Shown: piece by piece, positions 1-8,559 of the stretch
Layout: every line of letters starts with the position of its first letter
Numbering within the stretch: the stretch's first letter is position 1
DNA from: an uncultured Romboutsia sp.
GTDB lineage: Bacteria; Bacillota; Clostridia; Peptostreptococcales; Peptostreptococcaceae
Assembly (NCBI GenBank): GCA_937907205.1
Contig: CALESE010000112.1
Coordinates: 1-29,125, forward strand
DNA length: 29,125 nucleotides
Direction: 5' to 3'
Position numbers and translations under genes: made by a program
The notes under the pieces: generated by a model
The model's input: the letters and a program-made list of their open reading frames with translations, nothing else
Told to the model about the DNA's origin: nothing
The model's database searches: none

Positions 1-301
1 AAGTACAAGCTTTAATGTCTTTTATAATATTATCTTTATTCATATTATCCTCACTTTCTTTTTTAATATCATATTCTTTATTATAATATTTCTCTAAAAC
101 TTTTTTAATATCCTGATATTGATAATCAGATTCATACATTTCCATAAAATCTCTTAAAAATAATTGAAATTCAGCATTATTAAAATCTATATTATCATCT
201 TTACCTACTATTCTTTTAGCTTTTTTGTAAAAGTCATCAGCTATTGCATAGTCTACTTTTTTAAGTAACTCATCTGTTAATTGCTGTAATTTAACTTCCA
301 T
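1..301 (-). CDS. Hypothetical protein, 3' end cut off by window edge
   Basis: An ATG at 301 preceded by AAGGGAG opens a frame that runs off the left edge (about 100 codons visible). The product starts MEVKLQQLTDELLKKVDYAI and is rich in Lys, Asp and Tyr with helical character. I recognise no family. It is the first gene after the terminator/promoter cassette at 410-484, so it begins a new transcription unit. Confidence 0.75.
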   Translation of the reverse strand, partial: MEVKLQQLTDELLKKVDYAIADDFYKKAKRIVGKDDNIDFNNAEFQLFLRDFMEMYESDYQYQDIKKVLEKYYNKEYDIKKESEDNMNKDNIIKDIKACT

Positions 302-409
302 ATTTATCTCCCTTCAAATATAATTATCATATTTTATAATTCTACTAATATTTTACAAGTAATTATTTTAAATTAAATATATTTGTTTTATATTATTTAT
401 TAGAAATAT

Positions 410-440
410 ATTATATATTATTTTTTAAAAATGTAACGGG
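410..440 (-). promoter_or_regulatory. Phage promoter, CCGTTACAT class (copy 1)
   Basis: On the minus strand CCCG is followed by -35 TTACAT (436-431), a 15-base spacer of T and A runs, and -10 TATAAT (415-410). It lies just after the helicase terminator and about 110 bases before the gene at 301. Copies of the same block occur at 3041-3072, 10953-10983 and 13769-13799, with a variant at 21665-21691. Confidence 0.7.
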
Positions 441-444
441 ATTT

Positions 445-484
445 AAATATAAAAATAGGAATAAATTTTAATATTTATTCCTAT
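445..484 (-). terminator. Rho-independent terminator of helicase gene
   Basis: A 12-bp perfect stem (473-484 with 455-466) with a 6-base loop is followed on the minus strand by TTTTATATTT. The stem overlaps the TAG at 481-483 that ends the frame-corrected helicase. This position supports 481, not 575, as the real gene end. Confidence 0.85.
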
Positions 485-2236
485 CCATCTAATAATGATT
501 TTTTTTCTAATTTTTTATTATTAATAAATTCTATATTCATATCTTTAAAAAATTGTTTAACTAATTCAACATCTTTACCATCTATTATAACATCGCTCAT
601 AGCACCTTTTCCGATGAAGTTTTTTATAAATACATTCATCATATGTATCCTTAATTAGTAGGTCTATTATTTGTACTGTATGTTTTTGACCTATTCTATG
701 AATACGGTCAGAACATTGATCATATGTTGCTCTATTCCAAGGGGGACTTAAAAATACACATATTTCTGTATTAGTTAAAGTGAAACCTACACCTAATGTT
801 GCTTCTTGTGCAAATAAGCATGAAAAACCTTCAGCATTTTCATGAGAATCTATTATTTGTTGAATTTTATTACCCATTCCTCCAACAATTAATTTAGGAT
901 TATATTCTTTGCAATATTCTATACCTAATTTAAGAGCTTCTGTAAAAGGACAAAATACCAATACTTTTTGATTATTTAATTTAGCTTCTTGTAAAATATC
1001 ATTTAATCTATTAAATTTAGTACTTATTATTTTTTTAGAAGTTAATAATTCAGCAGCTACTGTAGCTTGTCGCATTCTAGTAATAATAGATACCATTTCA
1101 TTTGGTTCATCTATTTTATCTAAATCTTTATTTTCAGTTATGCCTACAACTTGATTAAATATATTTTGTTCATCTTTATTAAACTCTAACCATTCTTGTT
1201 TATATATTTTTTCAGGTAGAGTTAATAAATCCTTTGTTCTTCTTATACTGCTTTTATATAATATATTATGTAATTCTTGCATATTTTGGTATCCTAAAAC
1301 TTGACCCCAGTCATCTTTAATTACAAATTTCTTTTCAAATACCCATTTATTATAATTAATTAAACCACACATACTCATAGGACAATATAAATCATAAGGA
1401 TTATTAACTAATAGAGTACCAGTCATAAGAACTTTACTTATATTAGAATCTAGATTCATAATTCCTATAGCTTGAGAAGATTGTAAATTTTTAATTTTAT
1501 GAGCTTCATCTATAGCCATCATACCCAAATTTCCTTGTTGAATCTGATAATTAAAATAATTAATAATAGAAGTTCCTTGTTCAATTTCCTTTTTGGAAGT
1601 TCTCATCTTCTCAATATTTATAATCCAAAAAAATTCTTCAGGGCAATTCTCAATTTGTTGTTTTGTTTCTTCTAATGTTAAATTAACAATTTTTCCTTTT
1701 GAATTCTTTTTGGTTCCTAATACAATTCCTTTTTCATTTTTACAAAATTTATCTATTTCTCTTTGCCAATTCCATTTTAAAGAGTTTACTCCACATATAA
1801 TTAAACAATGTTTTAGTCCTTGATGTAACTTTTTATATCTAGCTAAAAATATTAATTGTAAAGTTTTACCAAGTCCTTGCTCATCTAGTAATAAAAAATT
1901 CTTATGATTTATACCGAATTTAACTCCTTCTAATTGATAATCATATAAAGTATAACCATTAAAATCCAATCCATTTAAAATGTCATCATTATTTACTTTT
2001 TTAGCTTTAGGAGGATCATTTAAATAAACAATCTTAGTATCACTAAATAATTCTTTTATTTCCTCAAAGCATGAAAATGGAACTTCCCATTCATATGTTT
2101 TCTTTAAATATATTCGATTCCAATATGATTTTATTCTTTGTTTATTTTGTTCAAAATCAGATCCCATAAACTTAATAAATAAACTATTACTATCTAATAT
2201 TTGATTTTCAGCTTTTCCAAATTCTATTGTTATCAT
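481..2236 (-). CDS. SNF2/Swi2-type DEAD-box helicase, +1 frameshift at CGG near the 3' end
   Basis: Superfamily 2 DNA-dependent ATPase of the SNF2 type, presumably remodelling or translocating on DNA during phage replication or recombination. The frame from ATG 2236 (RBS AAGGTGAT) shows motif I GLGKT (121-125), DEAH (243-246), MTGT (271-274) and motif VI IHRIGQ (512-517), all expected for the family. The uninterrupted frame ends at 575 with a basic tail unlike SNF2 proteins. If the C of the in-frame CGG (613-611, codon 542) is skipped, the protein continues GKGAMSDVIIDGK and ends at TAG 481, giving about 584 residues. That tail is typical of the family's C-terminus, and the terminator stem begins right there. 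The frame-0 extension is therefore very likely wrong, either because of recoding or because of an indel. Confidence 0.9.
611..613 (-). other. In-frame CGG, +1 frameshift site in helicase
   Basis: Context CTT CAT CGG AAA. Skipping the C gives CTT CAT GGA AAA GGT and restores the conserved C-terminus. One of five such sites in the window. Confidence 0.7.
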
Positions 2237-2251
2237 TTTATCACCTTATAT

Positions 2252-2263
2252 TTATAACATGTT
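2252..2263 (-). promoter_or_regulatory. Candidate extended -10 promoter for helicase
   Basis: The minus strand reads AACATGTTATAA just after the terminator at 2279-2304 and before the helicase RBS. TGT-TATAA resembles an extended -10. The same 12-mer precedes the sigma gene (20708-20719). No clear -35 is seen. AACATGTT is itself a palindrome, so an operator is an alternative. Confidence 0.4.
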
Positions 2264-2271
2264 TGTATGAT

Positions 2272-2304
2272 AATAAAAAATAAAGGTATTTATATACCTT
2301 TATT
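2272..2304 (-). terminator. Rho-independent terminator
   Basis: An 11-bp perfect stem AATAAAGGTAT/ATACCTTTATT (2304-2294 with 2289-2279) has a 4-base loop and is followed by TTTTATT on the minus strand. It lies just after the zinc-binding gene ending at 2315, so the helicase needs its own promoter. Confidence 0.85.
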
Positions 2305-2314
2305 GAATTTCTTT

Positions 2315-2569
2315 CTAATTATTATAATCCTTTAATTCAAATAGTTCTTTATATAAGTCAGTTATATCATTTTCATTAGAAGATCCAAATATACTTATTT
2401 TACCTCCATCTACCATTGAAGATTGAGTAACTTCTTCATTTTTTATTATTTCCTTTAGTTTTTCCTCTATATCTTTTAAAGAATATTGTTTTCCACAAGC
2501 ATCACATATATTATGATTATGAATTACATATCCACCTTTAAATTCATTATTACAAATTGCACATTTCAT
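2315..2569 (-). CDS. Small zinc-ribbon protein
   Basis: 84 residues with RBS AGGAGG before ATG 2569. The N-terminus carries two CxxC pairs (Cys3/Cys6 and Cys23/Cys26), a treble-clef or zinc-ribbon arrangement, followed by a charged helical segment and an acidic tail. Such small zinc proteins are common phage accessory or regulatory factors; the exact role is unknown. It ends in TAG, with a TAA four codons later. It lies downstream of the gene at 2610-3005 and is closed by a terminator. Confidence 0.75.
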   Translation of the reverse strand: MKCAICNNEFKGGYVIHNHNICDACGKQYSLKDIEEKLKEIIKNEEVTQSSMVDGGKISIFGSSNENDITDLYKELFELKDYNN

Positions 2570-2609
2570 TAAAAGTTCCTCCTAAAATAATTTTCATTAA
2601 TATTTTACT

Positions 2610-3005
2610 TTAATGTTTATTTTCATTAAGTAACTTAATATTTATATTTCCTTTAATTAATTTTTTATTAACATATTTTTTATATAAAGAATTAGTAGGT
2701 TTATAATCTTCTAAAAATAATTTTAAATTAAAATCAGTTTTATAATACGGTTTCTTTAGAGATATATCGCAATACTTACCTTCTAGTAAATCAATATCTT
2801 CATTTAACATACTTTCATATAAATTATCTTTTACCTTTTTTATATCAGTATTAATATCTTCTATTTTATTTAATGTTTTTATATAATTTTGTAAAATTTC
2901 ATTATCCTTATTTGTAATTTCAATATTTAATTTTGTATCATTTAAATCATTTAATTTTTTAATTAAAGTATTAACCTGTTTAAAAAGTTCTTGTAAATCT
3001 TTCAT
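2610..3005 (-). CDS. Hypothetical helical protein
   Basis: About 131 residues. I place the start at ATG 3005 because GGAGGAATTTTCT lies directly before it; the upstream ATG at 3020 has no RBS and encodes the RBS itself. The product is Lys/Asn/Asp-rich and probably coiled coil over its first two thirds (repeated LNDL and IKK patterns). No family recognised. It is the first gene of the unit driven by the promoter at 3041-3072. Confidence 0.7.
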   Translation of the reverse strand: MKDLQELFKQVNTLIKKLNDLNDTKLNIEITNKDNEILQNYIKTLNKIEDINTDIKKVKDNLYESMLNEDIDLLEGKYCDISLKKPYYKTDFNLKLFLEDYKPTNSLYKKYVNKKLIKGNINIKLLNENKH

Positions 3006-3040
3006 AGAAAATTCCTCCATATTTCTTATATATTATTTAT

Positions 3041-3072
3041 ATTATATAATATTTTTTAAAAAATATAACGGG
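3041..3072 (-). promoter_or_regulatory. Phage promoter, CCGTTACAT class (copy 2)
   Basis: CCCG followed by -35 TTATAT (3068-3063), a 16-base T/A-run spacer and -10 TATAAT (3046-3041) on the minus strand. It sits directly after a terminator and upstream of the gene starting at 3005. Confidence 0.75.
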
Positions 3073-3077
3073 TTTTT

Positions 3078-3117
3078 AAACAAAAATAAAGAAAGATTAT
3101 TATTTCTTTCTTTATTT
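3078..3117 (-). terminator. Rho-independent terminator of the 700-aa gene
   Basis: A 13-bp perfect stem (3105-3117 with 3084-3096) with an 8-base loop, followed by TTTTGTTT, starts 10 bases after the stop codon at 3127. Confidence 0.85.
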
Positions 3118-3126
3118 TAATATTAT

Positions 3127-5229
3127 TTAAATACTAAATAGTTCTATTAAAGTAGATTTATTAATATTTTCTAATGATAGATCTATATCTGGTTTTACTT
3201 GAATATCTTTAGAAATAACTAAATGCTCATTATTATGATCTATTAATTCTTTTGCTCTCTCTAAAGTTATAGGTTCAATAGTTTGTCTATTTTGTATATC
3301 AGTTTCTAAAATCTCAAAATATTCTTTTTTCATAACAATAGGCTCTTTAACTACATTTATGTTTATTTCTGCTAATAATTCATTAAGTGTTAATTGAATT
3401 TTAGAATAATTATCTAAATAATCTTTAGCATTTAATGTAATCTTATTTTTATGTGTTGCTATATCTTTACTTATAGAAAAATCATTTAAATAAAATTTTA
3501 AAGTATCTCCTATATTTACTAAACCTAAATTAATTTGATTTATATCTTCAGGTATATTCATATTAAATTTAGTTATTATATTATTAGGGTTAATAACATA
3601 ACCCCTATCTATCTGATCTGTATCTGCTTTGGCTATTACAAATTCAAAAGGTATATTGATTTCTTTATGATTAGTATAATCATTCAAAGATAATAAGAAT
3701 GATTTGTTACCACAATTTCTACCTATATAAAATAATTCAGTAGCACCGTTTGGTAATAAAGCATCTGTTATATCTCCTGAAAAATATAAATCTGAATTAT
3801 CATTTCTATGCATTGAATTCCATCCATATTGTTCTCCATTATTAACAGCATGTAAATCGAGATCAACTCTATCATGATCTAAATTAATCCAATGAATACC
3901 TATAATTAAATCATCATTTCTAGGTATTTCAATATAAGATCCTTCAGGTATATTATTTATAAATTGTTTTTCTGAGGTAGGTACTGTATAAACAATGTTA
4001 TCAGGAATATATATTGTTTTATTTTGTAATTTTTGATATAATCTATCATGTAATATATTTTTTATTTGTAAACATAATTCTGACATTATATCTTTTTGAG
4101 TGGAACTTAATTTATTATCTAACTCTTTAACAAAACTTTTTCCATTTCTTATTTTATAAACTATAGGAGATTTAATTGAACTAAACAACCTGTATTGTAT
4201 TGCATTATAAATTTTAGTTAACTTATAATTATCAGCATTAGATAAAGAATCTTTTATTAAATTTTTAGCTAGGGCATAAACATCTTTGTCTTTTAATTGA
4301 GTTAATCTATCTAAAATATTTACATCTAAAGGTTTGTGATATATTTTAGATAGTTTACTTATTTTATTTATAATTTTATTTAAAGCTTTTTTATTTTCAG
4401 CATCTAAAGATGAAGCATTTTTAAATGCAAGAAATATACATTTATATCTTAAAAATATCTTAGATAATTCAATATAATTTTTAGTATTAACTAAATAGGT
4501 ATTAAATAATTTTAAAGCTATATCTAAGTTTGCATTTTTTATAGCATTAATAGTTTGCATGTTTTTTATTAATAAAGTAGCTCCTGTAACTTTATATACT
4601 AAATATCTTAAAAACTCTATATTATTTTTTGGTACTACTTGATATTTATCATATAAATAAACTTTAAATTCTCTATTTACTATTTCATCAAATCTATTTT
4701 TAGGTATATAGTCAGATAATATATTTATATCTTGTAAAGTTTCTTCTGATAAAGCTATATTACTAGTTAATAAATTCATTAATTTGTCACTAATTTCCTG
4801 CTCACTTAATTCTTTAATATTAAATAATAGAATACCCTTTTCTAATTCAGGAATATCCAATTCTTCCTTCGGAATATATATAGTATCTTTATCATATATT
4901 CCTAAATCTTCAAATCCATAAGTTGTCATATAATGTACTATTTGCTGTATTATTAAGGTTTGTATATCCATATCTCTTACAGTTGCAAATGATTTATGAA
5001 ATGTTTGATTCCATTCTTCTGCTTTAATACCATACATATCAATAGCTTGTTCTACAACAGTTGCAGGTATATCATCTGAACTATGACAAACGAATATTAA
5101 ACCATGTTTTAACATATCTTCTTTAAATTCAGATACATTTTTACAATAATCATTAATATCTAAACTATCATCATCTAAATATCCTTTAAACAATCTTAAA
5201 CAAGCTCTAACTTTATCAACATTTGACAT
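3127..5229 (-). CDS. Large phage protein with a possible TerD-like C-terminal domain
   Basis: 700 residues, the largest gene here; ATG 5229 follows an AGGAGGT RBS. The first about 420 residues are mainly helical and unrecognised, with a cluster of short Lys/Leu-rich helices. Residues about 433-500 change character to a beta-rich segment containing HWINLDHDRVDLDLHA, then SGDITDALLPNGATE. The pattern of DLDL followed by SGD and GA-E resembles TerD-type calcium-binding beta-sandwich domains; this is my pattern reading, not a search. No signal peptide or membrane segment is seen. It shares a leftward unit with the gene at 5251-5886 (21-base gap) and is closed by a terminator. Confidence 0.8.
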   Translation of the reverse strand: MSNVDKVRACLRLFKGYLDDDSLDINDYCKNVSEFKEDMLKHGLIFVCHSSDDIPATVVEQAIDMYGIKAEEWNQTFHKSFATVRDMDIQTLIIQQIVHYMTTYGFEDLGIYDKDTIYIPKEELDIPELEKGILLFNIKELSEQEISDKLMNLLTSNIALSEETLQDINILSDYIPKNRFDEIVNREFKVYLYDKYQVVPKNNIEFLRYLVYKVTGATLLIKNMQTINAIKNANLDIALKLFNTYLVNTKNYIELSKIFLRYKCIFLAFKNASSLDAENKKALNKIINKISKLSKIYHKPLDVNILDRLTQLKDKDVYALAKNLIKDSLSNADNYKLTKIYNAIQYRLFSSIKSPIVYKIRNGKSFVKELDNKLSSTQKDIMSELCLQIKNILHDRLYQKLQNKTIYIPDNIVYTVPTSEKQFINNIPEGSYIEIPRNDDLIIGIHWINLDHDRVDLDLHAVNNGEQYGWNSMHRNDNSDLYFSGDITDALLPNGATELFYIGRNCGNKSFLLSLNDYTNHKEINIPFEFVIAKADTDQIDRGYVINPNNIITKFNMNIPEDINQINLGLVNIGDTLKFYLNDFSISKDIATHKNKITLNAKDYLDNYSKIQLTLNELLAEININVVKEPIVMKKEYFEILETDIQNRQTIEPITLERAKELIDHNNEHLVISKDIQVKPDIDLSLENINKSTLIELFSI

Positions 5230-5250
5230 ATCTTGTTACCTCCTATATAA

Positions 5251-5886
5251 TTATTCATTAGAATCTACAATACTTAAAGTATTCCAATTATTATGTGTAT
5301 TTATAACTTTTGGTTGTATTCGCTCTAAAACTTGTACCTGTTCAGTACTTCTATTTTCTCTTAATACAATACCAATTTTTCCATCATTATTATTTTTTAC
5401 TAAAACACCTGTATTACTATAATCATATTTTAATTTATTAATAGGAACGAAAACTTCTACACAATTTAAAACTTTAGTGTCATCTAAAAATTGTTTAAGA
5501 GTTGTCCCTGCATAGATAGATATTTTAATTTCATTAGGATCTTTAATTACTATCCAAGGTATTAATTTACTATTTATATCTTTAACCGAATATCTAGAAT
5601 TGTCAACCCCAGAGCAAGGAGTAATTAGATCACAATAATCAGATATTGATAATATAACTTTTATAATATCAATCTTTGGATAAATTCCTCTCCCATTTTC
5701 TACTCCTAATTCCATACTAGTATCTTCAGTATATGGTAAACCTGCATTATGTTCATATGGAACATCATTCCAATCATCACCACTTTGATCTTCTACATTT
5801 CTTTCAGTGAAATATAAAACTAAATCTTCATCATAATATCTTCCACCTTTAACAAAACACAACTGGTATGAATTATAATCTTTCAT
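5251..5886 (-). CDS. Hypothetical phage protein
   Basis: 211 residues. The frame is open upstream to 5952, but ATG 5886 is the better start because AAAAGGAGG lies 7 bases before it, and the extra upstream residues would overlap the structured RNA unit at 5912-6000. The product is mixed alpha/beta, acidic and soluble. It contains DYCDLITPCSG and a beta-rich second half. No family recognised. Its 5' leader holds the three structured units, so RNA-level control is possible. It probably forms an operon with the 700-residue gene. Confidence 0.75.
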   Translation of the reverse strand: MKDYNSYQLCFVKGGRYYDEDLVLYFTERNVEDQSGDDWNDVPYEHNAGLPYTEDTSMELGVENGRGIYPKIDIIKVILSISDYCDLITPCSGVDNSRYSVKDINSKLIPWIVIKDPNEIKISIYAGTTLKQFLDDTKVLNCVEVFVPINKLKYDYSNTGVLVKNNNDGKIGIVLRENRSTEQVQVLERIQPKVINTHNNWNTLSIVDSNE

Positions 5887-5911
5887 GGGTATTCCTCCTT
5901 TTAAAATAATA

Positions 5912-6187
5912 AAAAATGAGTTGAGATGTAAATATACTTGCTTAAAAGGCAAGTCCTAAAGCAGGACAGATAAAATAGGAACATCTTATAACTCATTTTT
6001 AAAATAAGCTTAATGGATGAAAAGTACTATACAAAAACCCTTAATGTGTATCGATCTATACAATCGAATTTAAAAGGAACTTTTTATATCCATTATTGCA
6101 ATTAAATAAGACGTAAATTAAAAACAAGTATAGGCTACTAACCTAAATTAATCTAATTTTAAATAAGGAAATTTATTTGTCTTATTT
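5912..6187 (-). repeat. Three tandem structured-RNA units in an intergenic region
   Basis: The 321-base gap 5887-6207 has no gene but holds three successive folds of about 80-90 bases with the same plan. Each has an outer stem P1 (5912-5922/5990-6000; 6012-6018/6088-6094; 6104-6112/6179-6187) and a second stem P2 (5924-5929/5981-5986; 6020-6025/6079-6084; 6115-6119/6170-6174). A conserved TTCCT follows the 5' side of P2 on the minus strand. A small hairpin with a 4-bp stem and 7-base loop lies inside each (for example GTCC/GGAC, CGAT/ATCG, TAGG/CCTA). Unit 1 has a further hairpin whose loop is CTTTTAA. They resemble tRNA-like cloverleaves but lack T-loop and CCA signals. Minus-strand orientation is inferred from the neighbouring genes. 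Confidence 0.5.
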
Positions 6188-6207
6188 ATATATTATTATA
6201 ACATCTT

Positions 6208-6852
6208 TCACATAATTATATCTTTAAATTTATATAAATTATTTAAATCTTTATTTAAAAAATCTAATCTTGAATATAAACGACTCAATTTATTCATATA
6301 AATTGATTTATTTTGTAAATTATTATTTAAATCTTTTTTGTTTTCAATATGTGATATATCTTGTTTTATTTTTATAATTTCTTTTTCTATATGTGATATG
6401 TATTCATTAAATTGTGAAGATTTTACTATTTGTATTATTTGTTTTACAATAATATAATTATCTTCACATAAATATTTATTAATATTACTAAATTTATTTT
6501 CTTGTCTAATACAAGTATAATATTCAGCTGTATGTTCACTATAATAAATACCCCATCTATATATACTAATATAAAAGGAATTATAAGTATATATATCACG
6601 ATCTAATTTATATATAGAAATAAAATTATTATACAGTTCTTTAAAAGTTTGTTTTTTATATAAGTCTATAAGAATTTGATTTTTATAATTAAACCAAATT
6701 CCTTTATATAAGACATCTTTATATTTTTGTATATTATTGCATTTATAATTTGAAATTCTATCTTTTGAAGATTCAAATAAATTTAATAAAGAAGTCACAT
6801 TGTTAATACCTTTTTTACTTTTTATTCTTTTATTAGATGACTTATACCTCAT
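6208..6852 (-). CDS. Hypothetical basic protein
   Basis: About 214 residues. I prefer ATG 6852, which follows a GAGGTGAT RBS, to the upstream GTG at 6864, which lies inside that RBS. The N-terminus is strongly basic (SSNKRIKSKKG), consistent with nucleic-acid binding. The middle is Tyr-rich, and the C-terminal about 60 residues are a probable coiled coil. No family recognised. It is followed by the structured-RNA region. Confidence 0.7.
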   Translation of the reverse strand: MRYKSSNKRIKSKKGINNVTSLLNLFESSKDRISNYKCNNIQKYKDVLYKGIWFNYKNQILIDLYKKQTFKELYNNFISIYKLDRDIYTYNSFYISIYRWGIYYSEHTAEYYTCIRQENKFSNINKYLCEDNYIIVKQIIQIVKSSQFNEYISHIEKEIIKIKQDISHIENKKDLNNNLQNKSIYMNKLSRLYSRLDFLNKDLNNLYKFKDIIM

Positions 6853-6901
6853 ATTATGTATCACCTCATATATAATATAACTTCTTTATTATATAAATAT
6901 T

Positions 6902-7651
6902 TTATTTTTTTGGAAAATTATTTAACCATTTATATGCTGCTTCTATAAAACCAGATTGCTGTAAACATCTAATAGCTTTATAATTACTATTATTTGGCAT
7001 GTTATTTCGATATTCTTCTTTTTGAGATAATATAGTTAACAATTGACTATAATATTCATTTAATATAGAAACTTCATCACAATACATTATCTTATCTTTG
7101 ATTTCCTTTTCAGCTATATTTAATTCTTCTATATTATGATTACAAGGAACTTGTGTTTTAGTATATAATAGTAATTTATTAAGTAATAATCGTATCTCAT
7201 TTTCAGCATTTTCCACATTAATACATGTATCATTAGTATATATATTCATATTTTGATTTGTTTTACTTCTATTATTCTCATAATATGTTATCAAAGATTC
7301 AGCTACTGCTTCAAAATCATCTCCTATTAATTTCTTTAATTCCTTAATATGATAAGAATAATAAATACAACATTTAGACAAATAAGGTTTATATAAACTT
7401 CTTTCATATTTCTTTAATGCCGGTTTATATACTTTCATTATTTTCATAATATCACTAGGCCCTACTCCATATGCAGTTAGAATCATTAATTCTTTTCTAC
7501 AATTATCAATTAATTTATTTGTAGGAGTTACTTGAGGAAGATGCTTGGTACTAAATATAGATTTTTCTTTATAATATCCTTTATCAAAAAATGAACTCAC
7601 ACCAGTTTCTGGATTTATCCCTTTTTTGATATATCTAGCAAAAACTATCAT
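6902..7651 (-). CDS. Hypothetical phage protein
   Basis: 249 residues; AAGGAGG stands 9 bases before ATG 7651. The product starts with a short beta-rich element (MIVFARYIKKGINPETG) followed by a helical body; LMILTAYGVGPSDIMKIMKVYKPALKKYE could form a helix-turn-helix-like segment, which is inference. It lies just after the ParB-like gene (15-base gap), suggesting one operon. No family recognised. Confidence 0.7.
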   Translation of the reverse strand: MIVFARYIKKGINPETGVSSFFDKGYYKEKSIFSTKHLPQVTPTNKLIDNCRKELMILTAYGVGPSDIMKIMKVYKPALKKYERSLYKPYLSKCCIYYSYHIKELKKLIGDDFEAVAESLITYYENNRSKTNQNMNIYTNDTCINVENAENEIRLLLNKLLLYTKTQVPCNHNIEELNIAEKEIKDKIMYCDEVSILNEYYSQLLTILSQKEEYRNNMPNNSNYKAIRCLQQSGFIEAAYKWLNNFPKK

Positions 7652-7666
7652 TATATATTAACCTCC

Positions 7667-8527
7667 TTACATTTCAGTTTCTTCTATATTAAGATTAGTA
7701 TCTGTAGCTATAAAGTTGGTTGCTTTTGCATCTTTATCATTTAAATCCTCATATAGTCTTTTTAAATAAACAGTAGGTTTTCTTGAATTGTAATTATATA
7801 TATGTTGTATTTCTTGTAAACAAGTTTCCACATTAGTCCATTTTTGCATTAAATGTGCAGATTCTAATAATTTATTTCTCAATCTATCATTATCTACTTG
7901 CTCCCATCTATAACAAAACATTATAGCTGTTAATAAATTAGAAACATTATTTGATTGTAATCTAACTTTTTTATTAGATAATTCTACAATTATATCGAAG
8001 GCATATTTTAAACATTCTAATGCATATTGATATGATTCTTCAGTTACATTCAATCTACCAGCTTTTACAGCATTACTAGGCGCTTTTTTAGTACCAAATA
8101 AAGCTGTACATAAAGCATTAATACTCATATTTTTACTTCCATATATAGAACTTATCTCTTGAAGTAATTTAACCATTAATTTATAAGATTCATTTCCCAT
8201 TTCAGCATAACATAATATAAAGTCTGTTAGATTCCATGGAGTTACATTAATATTCATTGTAATACAATCTTGTATTCTTAATCCAGGTTTAATTATAAAA
8301 TTAACAGGTAATCCTCTTCTTTTACAAGCTTCTAACCTACCTTGCCCATCAATTACTTCCATTTTCTCATTAACAATCAAAGGAATTGGTATATATCCAA
8401 TTTTATCAATTGAAGCTAATATTTTTGTTACTCTTTCTTCCATTACTCTTCTATTACCTATTACTCTTTTAAATCCTTCATAATCAGTTGTTCTAAACAT
8501 TTCTTCACTACTTTTTACATAATTCAT
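7667..8527 (-). CDS. ParB/sulfiredoxin-fold domain protein
   Basis: 286 residues. Residues 44-75 contain IPIPLIVNEKMEVIDGQGR (motif DGQGR 60-64) followed by LEACKRRGLPVNFII. This is the ParB N-terminal/sulfiredoxin-like nucleotide-binding motif (I-DG-x-R), shared by ParB CTPases and by ParB-like phage nucleases and regulators. The remaining about 200 residues are helical with no clear ParB helix-turn-helix. It could act in partitioning, DNA modification or transcription; the sequence does not decide. RBS AAGGAAT precedes ATG 8527. It lies between a conserved phage gene (8560-9255) and an unknown gene in one leftward unit. Confidence 0.75.
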   Translation of the reverse strand: MNYVKSSEEMFRTTDYEGFKRVIGNRRVMEERVTKILASIDKIGYIPIPLIVNEKMEVIDGQGRLEACKRRGLPVNFIIKPGLRIQDCITMNINVTPWNLTDFILCYAEMGNESYKLMVKLLQEISSIYGSKNMSINALCTALFGTKKAPSNAVKAGRLNVTEESYQYALECLKYAFDIIVELSNKKVRLQSNNVSNLLTAIMFCYRWEQVDNDRLRNKLLESAHLMQKWTNVETCLQEIQHIYNYNSRKPTVYLKRLYEDLNDKDAKATNFIATDTNLNIEETEM

Positions 8528-8559
8528 TTTTCATTCCTTCTTCCTTTATATAATTTTAA

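Noticed and set aside
5912..6000. tRNA-Lys reading of the CTTGC-CTTTTAA-GCAAG hairpin
   Set aside because: Distances to the outer stem do not fit D and T arms, and no GGTTCGAATCC-type T-loop or CCA end is present on either strand.
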